From the NCBI RefSeq assembly GCF_003355155.1, contig NZ_CP031320.1, positions 1,474,369 to 1,538,368 on the forward strand: DNA of 64,000 nt. The letters are read 5' to 3'. Below the pieces are notes generated by a model. That model ran no database searches, was not told the DNA's origin, and saw only the letters and a list, made by a program, of their open reading frames with translations. The DNA comes from Streptomyces armeniacus (GTDB taxonomy: Bacteria > Actinomycetota > Actinomycetes > Streptomycetales > Streptomycetaceae). Both the position numbers and the translations under genes were made by a program. Within the stretch, counting starts at the first letter, position 1; every line of letters begins with the position of its first letter. Of this stretch, positions 38,667 to 48,622 are shown in pieces.

Positions 38667-39314
38667 ATGACCACGACGGCACCCCTCGACAACGCCCCGG
38701 CCCAGCGGGACGGGACCAGGCGGGGTGCCGTCGGTGCCGGCCGCGCCTTCGGATGGCTGCTGATCATCACGGGGGCGGCGGGCCTGCTGGCCTCGTGGGT
38801 CATCACGATCGACAAGACCAAGATCCTCGAGGCGAAGGCGGAGGGCAAGACCTTCACGCCGGGCTGCAGCCTCAACCCGATCGTCTCCTGCGGCAACATC
38901 ATGGAGAGCGACCAGGCCTCCGCCTTCGGCTTCTCGAACCCGATCATCGGCCTCGTCGCGTACGGCATCGTGATCTGCGTCGGGGTCACTCTGCTCACCG
39001 GGGCGCGCTTCCCGCGGTGGTACTGGCTGACGTTCAACGCGGGCACGCTGTTCGGCGTCGGGTTCGTGACGTGGCTGCAGTACGAGTCGCTCTACACCAT
39101 CAACTCCCTCTGCCTGTGGTGCAGCCTGGCGTGGGTCGCGACGATCTTCATGTTCTGGTACGTGACCGGGCACAACGTGAAGCACGGCTTCCTGCCCGCG
39201 CCCGCGGGGCTCAAGAGCTTCGTGGAGGAGTTCCACTGGGTCGTGCCGGTGCTGCACGTCGGCGTCATCGGGATGATGGTGCTGACGCGCTGGTGGGACT
39301 TCTGGACGGGCTGA
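38667..39314 (+). CDS. vitamin K epoxide reductase-family protein
   Basis: A 215-residue integral membrane VKOR homologue with about five helices. The redox CxxC is CLWC in YTINSLCLWCSLAW, with loop cysteines in TPGCSLNPIVSCGNI. Bacterial VKOR uses menaquinone to reoxidise DsbA-like proteins in the envelope. A DsbA-like protein lies at the far left of this window, but pairing is only a guess. It follows hisS by 65 bp and ends in an 8-bp tandem repeat. Confidence 0.92.
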   Translation: MTTTAPLDNAPAQRDGTRRGAVGAGRAFGWLLIITGAAGLLASWVITIDKTKILEAKAEGKTFTPGCSLNPIVSCGNIMESDQASAFGFSNPIIGLVAYGIVICVGVTLLTGARFPRWYWLTFNAGTLFGVGFVTWLQYESLYTINSLCLWCSLAWVATIFMFWYVTGHNVKHGFLPAPAGLKSFVEEFHWVVPVLHVGVIGMMVLTRWWDFWTG

Positions 39315-39340
39315 AGGGCTGAAGGGCTGAGGGGCTGAAG
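39309..39340. repeat. 4 x 8-bp tandem repeat at VKOR stop codon
   Basis: Four copies of GGCTGAAG, the third with one change. Because the period is 8 and each unit holds TGA, stops recur in all three frames. Probable replication-slippage product. Confidence 0.85.
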
Positions 39341-39379
39341 CGGGCGGCCGAGCGGGGGATCCGCCGCTCGGCCGCCCGC
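39340..39379. terminator. 16-bp perfect stem terminator after VKOR gene
   Basis: GCGGGCGGCCGAGCGG pairs perfectly with CCGCTCGGCCGCCCGC around loop GGGATCCG. It closes the hisS-VKOR unit 31 bp before rarA. Confidence 0.8.
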
Positions 39380-39410
39380 GTTGTCAGTGGCGTGACTTAG
39401 GGTTTCGGAC

Positions 39411-40823
39411 GTGGAACCCGACCTGTTCACCGCCGCCGCCGAAGAGCGCCAGGCCACCGACCCCTCCGCCAGCCCCCTGGCCGTGCGGATGCGTCCGCGC
39501 GTCGTCGACGAGGTGGTCGGCCAGGAGCATCTGCTGCGCCCCGGATCACCGCTGCGCCGCCTCGTCGGCGAGGCCGGCGGCGGGCCCGCCGGGCCCTCGT
39601 CCGTGATGCTGTGGGGCCCGCCCGGCACCGGCAAGACGACGCTGGCGTACGTCGTCAGCCAGGCCACCGACAAGCGCTTCGTCGAGCTGTCGGCGATCAC
39701 CGCCGGGGTCAAGGAGGTCCGGGCCGTCATCGAGGGGGCCAAGCGCTCCGCGGGGGCGTACGGCAAGGACACGGTCCTCTTCCTCGACGAGATCCACCGC
39801 TTCAGCAAGGCCCAGCAGGACTCCCTGCTGCCCGCCGTCGAGAACCGCTGGGTGACGCTCATCGCGGCGACCACCGAGAATCCGTACTTCTCGGTGATCT
39901 CCCCGCTGCTGTCCCGTTCGCTGCTGCTCACCCTGGAGCCGCTGACCGACGACGACCTGCGGGGCCTGCTGCAGCGCGCGGTGAGCGAGGAGCGCGGGCT
40001 CGGCGGCGCGGTGGAGCTGCCGGAGGACGCGGTGGCGTATCTGCTCCGGATCGCGGGCGGCGACGCCCGCCGCGCGCTGACCGCGCTCGAGGCGGGCGCG
40101 GGTGCGGCGCTGACCAAGGGCGAGGCGGAGGTCACGGTCCAGTCGCTGGAGGAGGCGGTCGACCGGGCGGCGATCACGTACGACCGGGACGGCGACCAGC
40201 ACTACGACGTGGCCAGCGCCCTGATCAAGTCCATCCGCGGCTCAGACGTGGACGCGGCGCTGCACTATCTCGCGCGGATGATCGAGGCGGGCGAGGACCC
40301 GAGGTTCATCGCGCGGCGGCTGATGATCTCGGCCAGCGAGGACATCGGGCTGGCCGACCCGAGCGCCCTCCAGACCGCCGTCGCGGCGGCCCAGGCCGTC
40401 GCCATGATCGGCTTCCCCGAGGCCCGTATCACCCTCGGGCACGCCACGGTCGCGCTGGCCCTGGCGCCCAAGTCCAACGCCGCGTGCGTCGCGATCGACG
40501 CGGCGCTCGCCGACGTACGGGCGGGCGTGGCCGGACCGGTGCCCGCGCACCTGCGGGACAGCCACTACAAGGGCTCGACGAAGCTCGGCCACGGCAAGGG
40601 CTATCAGTACCCGCACGATCTGCCCGGCGGCATCGCCGCGCAGCAGTACGCGCCGGACGGAGTCCACGGGAAGCGGTATTACGAGCCGACGAGGTACGGC
40701 GCGGAGGCCCGTTATGCGGACGTGGCCGAGCGCGTGCGCGCCCGGCTGCGCGGCGAGGCGCCGCCCGCGGCTCCGCCATCGGCACCGCGCGAGGGGCCGC
40801 GGGGCGAGCAGCGGGAGGAGTGA
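39411..40823 (+). CDS. rarA: replication-associated recombination ATPase RarA/MgsA
   Basis: A 470-residue AAA+ clamp-loader-like ATPase with Walker [12 protein letters not shown], Walker [33 protein letters not shown], and the C-terminal MgsA tetramerisation region ([23 protein letters not shown]). It acts at stalled replication forks. Last 25 residues are Pro/Glu-rich. The GTG lies only 31 bp after the VKOR terminator, so the transcript leader is very short or absent. Confidence 0.94.
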   Translation: MEPDLFTAAAEERQATDPSASPLAVRMRPRVVDEVVGQEHLLRPGSPLRRLVGEAGGGPAGPSSVMLWGPPGTGKTTLAYVVSQATDKRFVELSAITAGVKEVRAVIEGAKRSAGAYGKDTVLFLDEIHRFSKAQQDSLLPAVENRWVTLIAATTENPYFSVISPLLSRSLLLTLEPLTDDDLRGLLQRAVSEERGLGGAVELPEDAVAYLLRIAGGDARRALTALEAGAGAALTKGEAEVTVQSLEEAVDRAAITYDRDGDQHYDVASALIKSIRGSDVDAALHYLARMIEAGEDPRFIARRLMISASEDIGLADPSALQTAVAAAQAVAMIGFPEARITLGHATVALALAPKSNAACVAIDAALADVRAGVAGPVPAHLRDSHYKGSTKLGHGKGYQYPHDLPGGIAAQQYAPDGVHGKRYYEPTRYGAEARYADVAERVRARLRGEAPPAAPPSAPREGPRGEQREE

Positions 40824-40830
40824 ACGGGCC

Positions 40831-40860
40831 GGGGCACGGGCGCGCCGCCGCCCGTGCCCC
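40831..40860. terminator. bidirectional terminator between rarA and DUF2470 gene
   Basis: GGGGCACGGGCG and CGCCCGTGCCCC form a 12-bp stem with a 6-base loop, 7 bp after the rarA stop and between convergent genes. Confidence 0.8.
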
Positions 40861-40885
40861 GCGTCCGTACGCCGCCCCGCCGCGC

Positions 40886-41731
40886 TCACCGCTCCGCGGC
40901 GGCGGCCTCGAACAACTGGTGCATGGCCAGCCGCAGTCCGGCCACGTCCCGCACCGCGTCCGGGAACTCGAAGCGCGCGTCGAAGCACCGCTCCGCCACG
41001 GCGAACCGCACCCGCATCCCGTACCGGTCCAGCGCCAGCGGCGTCACCTGGTCCCAGGTCCCGCAGCTCTGCCGGAACTCGCCGCCCAGCAGCGTGCACA
41101 GCCCCCGCAGCCGCCCCTCGTGCGCGGCCGCCAGGTGCTGCAGCAGCTCCGCCTCGTGCGGCGCCAGCGGGTCGGGGCGGGCGGCGGCGAAGTCCTCGGG
41201 CTCGACCTGCTCCTCGCCCCAGAGGTCGTCCACGTACGCCTCGCCCACCTCGAGCCGCAGCAGCATCCACGCCACGTCGGCGGCGGGCGCTCCGGGCCGG
41301 CGCTCGGCGAGGAGGCGGGCGTACGCGGCCCGCTGCTCGTTCCGTACGGCAGTGAGCCATCCGGCGACCCAGGCGCGGCCGCGCACGCGGTGCGGGACGG
41401 ACACCGGGGCGACATCCGTGATCTCCATCACGGTGGTGATGTCGTCGTCCTGGGCGTATGCGGCGGCCCGGGCCGCCGGGGCGTCGGCGGGGAGCAGCAG
41501 GATCACGTCGCCGTCGGCGGTGACGGCGCGGGCGTCGGGGGACCAGGAGCCGAGCGGGTCCGGTGCGGCGGCCTCCGTGCCGGGAATGGCGAGGGTCGCG
41601 GTTACGCTGGATTCCACGAGGGTTCGTATGCACTCGGCCGCCGTGGGCTGCCGGGCGTCTTCCACGGGACGCGGCTGACCCGGTCCCGCATCGTCATCGG
41701 TGCCGGACAGGGGGATCCCAGGTCGAAACAT
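40886..41731 (-). CDS. DUF2470-domain protein, probable iron/heme-linked
   Basis: A 281-residue protein. The N-terminal half looks like a flavin-reductase-type split barrel (SSVTATLAIPGT, ITDVAPVSVPHRVRGRAWVAG). The C-terminal DUF2470 domain runs APHEAELLQHLAAAHEGRLRGL to RDVAGLRLAMHQLF. Such two-part proteins are often tied to heme or iron use. ATG 41731 is 5 nt after GGAGGAG. A 17/19 iron box immediately upstream predicts repression by DmdR1/IdeR when iron is ample. It is divergent from rpsD. Confidence 0.82.
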   Translation of the reverse strand: MFRPGIPLSGTDDDAGPGQPRPVEDARQPTAAECIRTLVESSVTATLAIPGTEAAAPDPLGSWSPDARAVTADGDVILLLPADAPAARAAAYAQDDDITTVMEITDVAPVSVPHRVRGRAWVAGWLTAVRNEQRAAYARLLAERRPGAPAADVAWMLLRLEVGEAYVDDLWGEEQVEPEDFAAARPDPLAPHEAELLQHLAAAHEGRLRGLCTLLGGEFRQSCGTWDQVTPLALDRYGMRVRFAVAERCFDARFEFPDAVRDVAGLRLAMHQLFEAAAAER

Positions 41732-41745
41732 GCGTTCTCCTCCGC

Positions 41746-41764
41746 TAAGGTAAGGCTCACCTAA
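41746..41764. promoter_or_regulatory. iron box (DmdR1/IdeR operator) between DUF2470 gene and rpsD
   Basis: TAAGGTAAGGCTCACCTAA matches the consensus TTAGGTTAGGCTCACCTAA at 17 of 19 positions. It lies 15 bp from the DUF2470 start and 22 bp from the rpsD start, so it could affect either promoter. Confidence 0.85.
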
Positions 41765-41786
41765 CTTACACGGAGGTCCGTTCAAC

Positions 41787-42398
41787 GTGAACCAGTCGCG
41801 TCCCAAGGTCAAGAAGTCGCGGGCGCTCGGCATCGCCCTGACCCCGAAGGCCGTCAAGTACTTCGAGCAGCGCCCCTACCCGCCGGGTGAGCACGGCCGC
41901 GGCCGCAAGCAGAACAGCGACTACAAGGTCCGGCTGCTGGAGAAGCAGCGGCTGCGCGCGCAGTACGACATCAGCGAGCGCCAGATGGCGCGTGCCTACG
42001 ACCGCGCTCGGAAGGTCGAAGGCAAGACGGGCGAGGCCCTGATCATCGAGCTGGAGCGCCGTCTGGACGCGCTCGTCCTGCGGTCCGGCCTGGCCCGCAC
42101 GATCTACCAGGCCCGCCAGATGGTGGTGCACGGCCACATCGCGGTCAACGGCCGCAAGGTCGACAAGCCGTCGTTCCGGGTCAGCCCCGACGACGTCGTG
42201 CAGGTGCGCGAGCGCAGCAAGACCAAGCACCCGTTCCTGGTCGCCCGCGAGGGCGGCTACGCGCCCGACGGCGAGACGCCGCGCTATCTCGAGGTGAACC
42301 TCGAAGCGCTCGCCTTCCGGCTGGACCGGGACCCGAACCGCAAGGAGGTCCCGGTGATCTGCGACGAGCAGATGGTCGTGGAGTACTACGCACGCTGA
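41787..42398 (+). CDS. rpsD: 30S ribosomal protein S4
   Basis: A 203-residue S4. S4 core: [40 protein letters not shown], the S4 RNA-binding domain [33 protein letters not shown]4 nucleates 30S assembly. The N-terminus lacks the zinc-cysteine cluster and reads [18 protein letters not shown], unlike mycobacterial S4. As usual in streptomycetes it sits outside the alpha operon. GTG start after GGAGG. An iron box lies directly upstream. Confidence 0.96.
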   Translation: MNQSRPKVKKSRALGIALTPKAVKYFEQRPYPPGEHGRGRKQNSDYKVRLLEKQRLRAQYDISERQMARAYDRARKVEGKTGEALIIELERRLDALVLRSGLARTIYQARQMVVHGHIAVNGRKVDKPSFRVSPDDVVQVRERSKTKHPFLVAREGGYAPDGETPRYLEVNLEALAFRLDRDPNRKEVPVICDEQMVVEYYAR

Positions 42399-42467
42399 GT
42401 CCGCGCGGAGTCCGTACGCCGAGCCCGTACGGGTTCCGTACGCGCCGCGTGCGACAGGCGTCCGCCG

Positions 42468-42535
42468 GGCGGGGCCGGAACGGCCTGCGCCGGTTCCCGT
42501 ACGCGGGGTTGACCGGCGGCCGTTCCGGCCCCGCC
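42468..42535. terminator. very long inverted repeat between rpsD and STAND gene
   Basis: Outer arms GGCGGGGCCGGAACGGCC and GGCCGTTCCGGCCCCGCC pair perfectly over 18 bp. Inside, GCCGGT/ACCGGC and CCCG/CGGG add nested stems. It ends 2 bp before the STAND stop and serves convergent genes. Confidence 0.8.
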
Positions 42536-42537
42536 TG

Positions 42538-44925
42538 TCACAGCTGCCAGGCGCCCGGCGTGCCGTACTCGCGCAGCCGGTCGCCCGTGCCGCCTCCGCA
42601 GCCGGGCGCCCGCGCGCTGCCGCTCCCGGAGTCGCTGTCCGTGCCGTCGCTGCCGGTGCCGTCCGTCTCGCCACCGGGACCGCCACCGGGACCGCCACCA
42701 GGACCGGCGCCGAGCGCCGGCCGCAGCGCCGCCGCCGTACGCTCCCGCCGTGCCCGCACCTCGCGGGCGACGACCGTACGCAGCCCGAGCCGCCGCCCGC
42801 GCAGCCGCGCCGCCTCGTACGCCTCCGTGCCCAGCGCGGCGCGCGCGTCCGTGCGGGCGTCCGCGCCGTGGTCGCCGGCGTGCGCGGCGCCGCGGCGCCG
42901 CAGACCGGCCGTACGCCAGCCGCAGGCGGCGGCGCCGAGCAGCTCGGCGGCGCGCTCCGGCGCGTGGGGGGCGGTGAGCAGCGCCAGCGTCTCCAGCGCC
43001 ATCGCCATGCCGAGCACGTCGTCCAGCTCGTGCTTGAGGGTCAGCGACGCCACGCTCAGCGCCGTCGCCCGGTCCCGCTCCCCGCGTGCCAGATGGGCGT
43101 GCGCGAGGGCGTACAGCGCGTACGACAGCGCCCACTGCTCGCCGCTGTCGGCCAGGATCTCCCGCGCCTCCTCGCCGAGCGCCACGGCCTCCGCGGTCTT
43201 GCCGTCGCGGGCGTGCGCCAGCGCCAGCATCACCTGGGCGAGGACGACGAGGGTGTTCAGCTCGCCGAGGCTGCGGAAGCGTTCCAGCGCCTCGCCCAGC
43301 AGGGCCCTGGCACGCGGCAGGTCGCCGTCGGTGAGGGCCAGGCAGCCGAGTATCTGCGTCGCGTACGCCGCGGCCGCCGCGTCGTCGTGGGCCTCCGCCA
43401 GGTCCAGGCACTCGTGCAGCGCGCCCAGCGCACCGACGGTGTCCGCACGCAGCACGTGCAGCAGCCCCGCGGCCCACAGCGCCTTCGCCCGCACCTCGGG
43501 CTGGTGGCCCTCGACGGCCAGCGCCCGGTCCAGCCAGCGGCTGCCCTCGTCGAGCCGGCCGCACACGATCCAGTGGAACCACAGCGTCCCGGCGAGGTAC
43601 TGGCCCAGGTGCGGGTCCTCCGGGCTCTCCAGGCTGTACTCGAGGGCCAGCCGCAGGTTCGGCAGCTCCTGCTCCACCCGGGCCGAGACCTCCGTCTGCC
43701 GCGGGCTGAACCAGTCCAGCTCACACCAGGTCGCCAGCCCCAGGTACCAGTCGCGGTGCCGCTGCCGCAGCCGGTCCCGGTCGCCCAACTCGGCCAGCCA
43801 GCCGGCGCCGTACTCGCGCACGGTGTCGAGCAGCCGGTAGCGCGCCTGCCCGTCGGTGCCGTCCTGTTCCTCCCGTACGACCACGGACTGCGCGACGAGC
43901 CCGGACAGCGCCGGAAGCACCTGGTCCGCCGGGAGGTCGCCACCCGCGCACAGGTACTCGGCGGCCTCCAGCCCGAAGTCGCCGCCGAACACGGACAGGC
44001 GCGCCCACAGCAGCCGCTCCTGCGGGGTGCACAGCTCGTGGCTCCAGCCGACCGCCGTACGCAGCGCCCGGTGCCGGGGCACGGAGGCGTGGTCGGCGCC
44101 GGTCAGCAGCGCGAACCGGTCGTCGAGGCGGTGCGCGAGCTGCTGCAGCGACAGCGCGCGCAGCCGTCCGGCGGCGAGTTCGACGGCGAGCGGGATGCGG
44201 TCGAGCCGCTCGCACAGCTCGCGGACGGCCCCCGTACGGGCGCCAGCGGCGCTGGACGTACCGAAGCCCGGAAGGACGGCGGAGGCGCGCTCGCGGAACA
44301 GCTCGACGGCGTCCTCGGTGCTCATCCGGCCCAGCAGGAACGTCTGTTCACCGGTGAGCTCCAGCGGGCGCCGCCCCGTCGCCAGCACCCGCAGCCCCGG
44401 CGCGCGGCGCAGCAGGTCCTCGGCCAGCTCCGCGCACTCCGGCGCCAGATGCTCGACGCCGTCCAGCACCAGCAGCGCCGAACGCCGCGCGAAGTGGCGG
44501 TGCAGCACGGAACGGGGCGAACGGCCGCGGCTGTCGGCGAGCCCCAGCGCGTCGACGACGGTGTGGTCGAGCAGCGCGCCGTCCCGCAGCGCGGACAGTT
44601 CGACCAGCCACACCCCGCTGCAGAAGCGATTTTGCACGCGCTGCGCGCAGTGCACCGCGAGCCGCGACTTGCCCATGCCGCCCATCCCCGTCACGGTGAC
44701 CAGCCGGGCGGCGGCCATCCGCAGGCAGAGCTGGGCCGCTTCGGAGCGGCGGCCGACGAGCCGGTCGAGCGGAGCGGGCAGGTTGCCCGGAGGCGGCGGA
44801 CCGCCGGGTCCGGCCGCCGGGTCGGGGTCGTCGGCCGGGTCGGGCGCCGCCGCCGGGTCGGGGTCGTCACCCGGACCGTCGGAAGAATCCCGGGAGTTCG
44901 GGTCGGAGCGCGGGAAGCGTCGCAT
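42538..44925 (-). CDS. STAND/NB-ARC ATPase with TPR region, no HTH seen
   Basis: A protein of about 795 residues. A disordered Asp/Pro-rich N-terminus (1-55) precedes the ATPase with Walker A VTGMGGMGKSRLAVHC near 80, Walker B RSALLVLDGVEHLAPE near 150, and a LDRIPLAVELAAGRLRAL helix. TPR-like repeats run from about 430 to 690 and a Gly/Ser-rich tail ends it. It resembles LuxR-LAL and AfsR-type regulators, but no DNA-binding domain is evident at either end, so it may act by protein contact. ATG 44925 chosen; upstream alternatives exist. Function unknown. Confidence 0.8.
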   Translation of the reverse strand: MRRFPRSDPNSRDSSDGPGDDPDPAAAPDPADDPDPAAGPGGPPPPGNLPAPLDRLVGRRSEAAQLCLRMAAARLVTVTGMGGMGKSRLAVHCAQRVQNRFCSGVWLVELSALRDGALLDHTVVDALGLADSRGRSPRSVLHRHFARRSALLVLDGVEHLAPECAELAEDLLRRAPGLRVLATGRRPLELTGEQTFLLGRMSTEDAVELFRERASAVLPGFGTSSAAGARTGAVRELCERLDRIPLAVELAAGRLRALSLQQLAHRLDDRFALLTGADHASVPRHRALRTAVGWSHELCTPQERLLWARLSVFGGDFGLEAAEYLCAGGDLPADQVLPALSGLVAQSVVVREEQDGTDGQARYRLLDTVREYGAGWLAELGDRDRLRQRHRDWYLGLATWCELDWFSPRQTEVSARVEQELPNLRLALEYSLESPEDPHLGQYLAGTLWFHWIVCGRLDEGSRWLDRALAVEGHQPEVRAKALWAAGLLHVLRADTVGALGALHECLDLAEAHDDAAAAAYATQILGCLALTDGDLPRARALLGEALERFRSLGELNTLVVLAQVMLALAHARDGKTAEAVALGEEAREILADSGEQWALSYALYALAHAHLARGERDRATALSVASLTLKHELDDVLGMAMALETLALLTAPHAPERAAELLGAAACGWRTAGLRRRGAAHAGDHGADARTDARAALGTEAYEAARLRGRRLGLRTVVAREVRARRERTAAALRPALGAGPGGGPGGGPGGETDGTGSDGTDSDSGSGSARAPGCGGGTGDRLREYGTPGAWQL

Positions 44926-45137
44926 GAAACACGGAGCGTACTTGCAAGCGTGCGGACCGTACAATCGCCTGAAACGGGCGCGTTGATGCGTACGACCCCA
45001 GGTCGGCCGCGCCCCTAATGCGGTACGGAAGCCCATGCCCGGCGCGATAAGGTCGGTAATCCGCCGCCGCACCCGGAGCGGTCCGCGTCCCTGAGGCGGC
45101 GGCCGACCCCCATACGAACCGAAGGAAGCGGTGCAGC

Positions 45138-45578
45138 GTGTCCGGTGGAGAAGTGGCCGGCCTCCTCGTGGCCGTCTTCTGGGCGATCCTCGTGTCGTTC
45201 CTCGCCGTGGTGCTGGTGAGGCTCGCGCAGACGCTCAAGGCGGCGACCAAGCTGGTGACGGGCGTGACGGAGCGTGCGGTCCCGCTGCTCGGCGAGGCCT
45301 CCGCGACCGTACGGTCCGCGCAGACCCAGCTGGAACGGGTGGACTCGATCGCCACCGACGTCCAGGAGGTCACCGCCAACGCCTCCGCGCTCTCCAGCAC
45401 CGTCTCGTCCGTCTTCGGCGGACCGCTGGTGAAGGTGGCGTCCTTCGGATACGGCGTGCGCCGCGCACTCGGGCGCAAGCGCGACCCGGAACCCGCGCCC
45501 GCGCGCCGGAGCAAGGTCGTGCCCGGGCGTACGCTGCCCGCCGCCCGCCGCGGCGGCCGCAACCGTGGAAAGGGCTGA
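45138..45578 (+). CDS. DUF948-like membrane protein
   Basis: A 146-residue protein with an N-terminal helix ([22 protein letters not shown]), then a long amphipathic helix ([40 protein letters not shown]) and a basic tail. This matches DUF948, apolipoprotein-like helical proteins facing the cytoplasm. GTG start. It forms a unit with the next gene, ahead of alaS. Confidence 0.82.
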   Translation: MSGGEVAGLLVAVFWAILVSFLAVVLVRLAQTLKAATKLVTGVTERAVPLLGEASATVRSAQTQLERVDSIATDVQEVTANASALSSTVSSVFGGPLVKVASFGYGVRRALGRKRDPEPAPARRSKVVPGRTLPAARRGGRNRGKG

Positions 45579-45587
45579 TCCGCCACC

Positions 45588-45959
45588 ATGTTCCGCCGAG
45601 CCTTCTGGTTCACCACCGGCGCCGCCGCGGGTGTCTGGGCCACCACCAAGGTCAACCGCAAGCTCCGCAGCCTGACGCCCGAATCGCTCGCCGGCCGCGC
45701 CGCCGACAAGGCGGTCGAGACGGGGCACCGGCTGCGCGACTTCGCGCTCGACGTGCGCGACAACATGGCGCAGCGCGAGGACGAACTCCACGACGCGCTC
45801 GGCCTGGACGCGCCCGTCGACGCGGACCACCCCGCGCTCCCGGCGCAGCCCGCGGCGCGCGCGCCGCTGACCTCGACGGGCACCGCGAAGCCGCGGCGGG
45901 CGCCGCAGATCAAGAACACGCACACGACACACCCGTACGACCGGAAAGAGGACCACTGA
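45588..45959 (+). CDS. small conserved membrane-associated protein (DUF6167-like)
   Basis: A 123-residue protein. A short hydrophobic N-terminus ([18 protein letters not shown]) is followed by a charged helix and a Pro/Ala-rich tail. I recognise it as the streptomycete partner found between the DUF948 gene and alaS. Its stop overlaps the alaS start by one base. No function known. Confidence 0.72.
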   Translation: MFRRAFWFTTGAAAGVWATTKVNRKLRSLTPESLAGRAADKAVETGHRLRDFALDVRDNMAQREDELHDALGLDAPVDADHPALPAQPAARAPLTSTGTAKPRRAPQIKNTHTTHPYDRKEDH

Positions 45960-48622
45960 TGGAGTCGGCTGAAATCCGCCGCCGCTGGCTGCGCTTCTTC
46001 GAGGAGCGCGGGCACACCGTCGTGCCGTCGGCGTCGCTGATCGCGGACGACCCGACGCTGCTCCTCGTGAACGCGGGCATGGTCCCCTTCAAGCCGTACT
46101 TCCTGGGCGAGGTCAAGCCGCCGTACGCCCGCGCCACCAGCGTCCAGAAGTGCGTGCGCACGCCGGACATCGAAGAGGTCGGGAAGACGACCAGGCACGG
46201 CACCTTCTTCCAGATGTGCGGCAACTTCTCCTTCGGGGACTACTTCAAGGAGGGCGCCGCCAAGCTCGCCTGGGAGCTGCTCACCACCCCGCAGGACGGC
46301 GGGGGTTACGGGCTGGACCCCGAGAAGCTGTGGATCACGGTCTACGAAGAGGACGACGACGCCTGGCACATCTGGCACGACACCGTGGGCGTCCCGGCCG
46401 AGCGCATCCAGCGCTTCGGCAAGGAGGAGAACTACTGGGACATGGGCGTCCCCGGCCCCTGCGGCCCCTGCTCCGAGGTGCACTACGACCGCGGCCCCGA
46501 GTTCGGCCCGGAGGGCGGCCCGCAGGCCAGCGACGAGCGCTACGTGGAGATCTGGAACCTGGTCTTCATGCAGTACGAGCGCGGTCCGGGCCAGGGCAAG
46601 GACTTCCCGATCCTCGGCGACCTGCCCAGCCAGAACATCGACACCGGACTCGGCCTCGAACGCCTGGCGATGATCCTCCAGGGCGTGCACAACATGTTCG
46701 AGATCGACACCTCGCGCATGCTCATCGACCGCGCCACCGAGCTGACGGGCGTACGGTACGGCGCGGCCGAGCACTCGGACGTGTCGCTGCGCGTCGTCGC
46801 CGACCACATCCGCACCGCCATCATGCTCATCGGCGACGGCGTCGCGCCCGGCAACGAGGGCCGGGGCTACGTCCTGCGCCGCATCATGCGCCGGGCCATC
46901 CGGAACATGCGCATCCTCGGCGCTTCCGGGCCCACCGTCGCGGAGTTGACGGACACGGTCATCAAGGCCATGGGCCCGCAGTACCCGGAGCTCGTCCAGG
47001 ACCGCAAGCGGATCGAGACCGTCGCGCTGGCCGAGGAGGCCGCCTTCCTCAAGACGCTGAAGTCGGGCACCAACATCCTCGACACCGCCGTCACCGAGAC
47101 CCGCGCCGGCGGCGGCAAGGTGCTGCCCGGCGACAAGGCGTTCCTGCTCCACGACACCTGGGGCTTCCCCATCGACCTCACCCTGGAGATGGCCGCCGAA
47201 CAGGGCCTCTCGGTCGACGAGGAGGGCTTCCGGCGGCTGATGGCGGAGCAGCGCGACCGGGCCAAGGCCGACGCCAGGTCCAAGAAGCAGGGCCACGCCG
47301 ACCTGTCCGCGTACCGCCAGGTCGCCGACTCCTCCGGCTCCACCGTCTTCACCGGCTACACCCACACGGAGGGCGAGGCCGCCGTCGTCGGGCTGCTCGT
47401 CGACGGGGTGCCCGCGCCCGCCGCGCACGAGGGCGACGAGGTCGAAGTCGTCCTGGACCGCACTCCGTTCTACGCCGAGGGCGGCGGCCAGCTCGCCGAC
47501 ACCGGCCGCATCCGGCTGGACAACGGCGCGGTCGTCGAGGTACGCGACGTGCAGCAGCCCGTCCCGGGCGTGAGCGTGCACAAGGGCGTCGTGCAGGTCG
47601 GCGAGGTCACCGTCGGCGCCGCCGCGTACAGCCAGATCGACCTGACCCGGCGCCGTTCCATCGCCCGCGCCCACAGCGCCACCCACCTGACGCACCAGGC
47701 GCTGCGCGACGCGCTCGGCCCGACGGCCGCGCAGGCCGGCTCGGAGAACGCGCCGGGCCGCTTCCGCTTCGACTTCGGCTCGCCGGCGGCCGTGCCCGGC
47801 GGCGTGCTCACCGACGTCGAGCAGAAGATCAACGAGGTGCTGGCCCGCGAACTGGACGTCTCCGCCGAGGTGATGTCCATCAACGAGGCCAAGAAGCAGG
47901 GCGCGCTCGCGGAGTTCGGCGAGAAGTACGGCGAGCAGGTGCGCGTCGTGTCCATCGGCGACTTCTCCAAGGAGCTGTGCGGCGGCACCCACGTGCACAA
48001 CACCGCCCAGCTCGGCCTGGTCAAGCTGCTCGGGGAGTCGTCCATCGGCTCCGGCGTGCGCCGCGTCGAGGCCCTGGTGGGCGTGGACGCGTACCACTTC
48101 CTGGCCCGCGAGCACACCGTCGTCTCGCAGCTCACCGACCTGCTCAAGGGCCGGCCCGAGGAGCTGCCCGAGAAGATCTCCGGGGTGCTCGGCAGGCTCA
48201 AGGACGCCGAGAAGGAGATCGAGCGGTTCCGCGCCGAGAAGGTCCTCCAGGCCGCCGGCGGGCTCGCGGACGGCGCCAAGGACGTACGGGGCGTGGCCCT
48301 CGCGCTCGGCCGGGTGCCGGACGGTACGACGGCGGACGACCTGCGCACGCTCGTGCTCGACGTACGCGGCCGGCTCCAGGCGCGGCCCGCGGTCGTCGCG
48401 CTGTTCACGGTCACCAACGGCCGTCCGCTCACCGTCATCGCCACCAGCGACGCCGCCCGCGACCGCGGGCTGAAGGCCGGCGACCTGGTGCGCGCCGCGG
48501 CCAAGGCGCTCGGCGGCGGTGGCGGCGGCAAGCCGGACCTCGCGCAGGGCGGCGGCCAGGACCCGTCGGCCGTCGAGGAGGCCATGGCGGCGGTGGAGCG
48601 CCTGGTGGCGGAGAGCGCCTGA
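45959..48622 (+). CDS. alaS: alanyl-tRNA synthetase
   Basis: An 887-residue class II synthetase with [20 protein letters not shown], a catalytic core including [18 protein letters not shown], and an editing domain with zinc site [16 protein letters not shown] plus [16 protein letters not shown]. The C-terminal coiled coil and a Gly-rich DHHA1 domain end it. It charges and proofreads tRNA-Ala. ATG 45959 has AGAGGA upstream and overlaps the preceding stop (ATGA-type). Full length. Confidence 0.97.
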   Translation: MESAEIRRRWLRFFEERGHTVVPSASLIADDPTLLLVNAGMVPFKPYFLGEVKPPYARATSVQKCVRTPDIEEVGKTTRHGTFFQMCGNFSFGDYFKEGAAKLAWELLTTPQDGGGYGLDPEKLWITVYEEDDDAWHIWHDTVGVPAERIQRFGKEENYWDMGVPGPCGPCSEVHYDRGPEFGPEGGPQASDERYVEIWNLVFMQYERGPGQGKDFPILGDLPSQNIDTGLGLERLAMILQGVHNMFEIDTSRMLIDRATELTGVRYGAAEHSDVSLRVVADHIRTAIMLIGDGVAPGNEGRGYVLRRIMRRAIRNMRILGASGPTVAELTDTVIKAMGPQYPELVQDRKRIETVALAEEAAFLKTLKSGTNILDTAVTETRAGGGKVLPGDKAFLLHDTWGFPIDLTLEMAAEQGLSVDEEGFRRLMAEQRDRAKADARSKKQGHADLSAYRQVADSSGSTVFTGYTHTEGEAAVVGLLVDGVPAPAAHEGDEVEVVLDRTPFYAEGGGQLADTGRIRLDNGAVVEVRDVQQPVPGVSVHKGVVQVGEVTVGAAAYSQIDLTRRRSIARAHSATHLTHQALRDALGPTAAQAGSENAPGRFRFDFGSPAAVPGGVLTDVEQKINEVLARELDVSAEVMSINEAKKQGALAEFGEKYGEQVRVVSIGDFSKELCGGTHVHNTAQLGLVKLLGESSIGSGVRRVEALVGVDAYHFLAREHTVVSQLTDLLKGRPEELPEKISGVLGRLKDAEKEIERFRAEKVLQAAGGLADGAKDVRGVALALGRVPDGTTADDLRTLVLDVRGRLQARPAVVALFTVTNGRPLTVIATSDAARDRGLKAGDLVRAAAKALGGGGGGKPDLAQGGGQDPSAVEEAMAAVERLVAESA

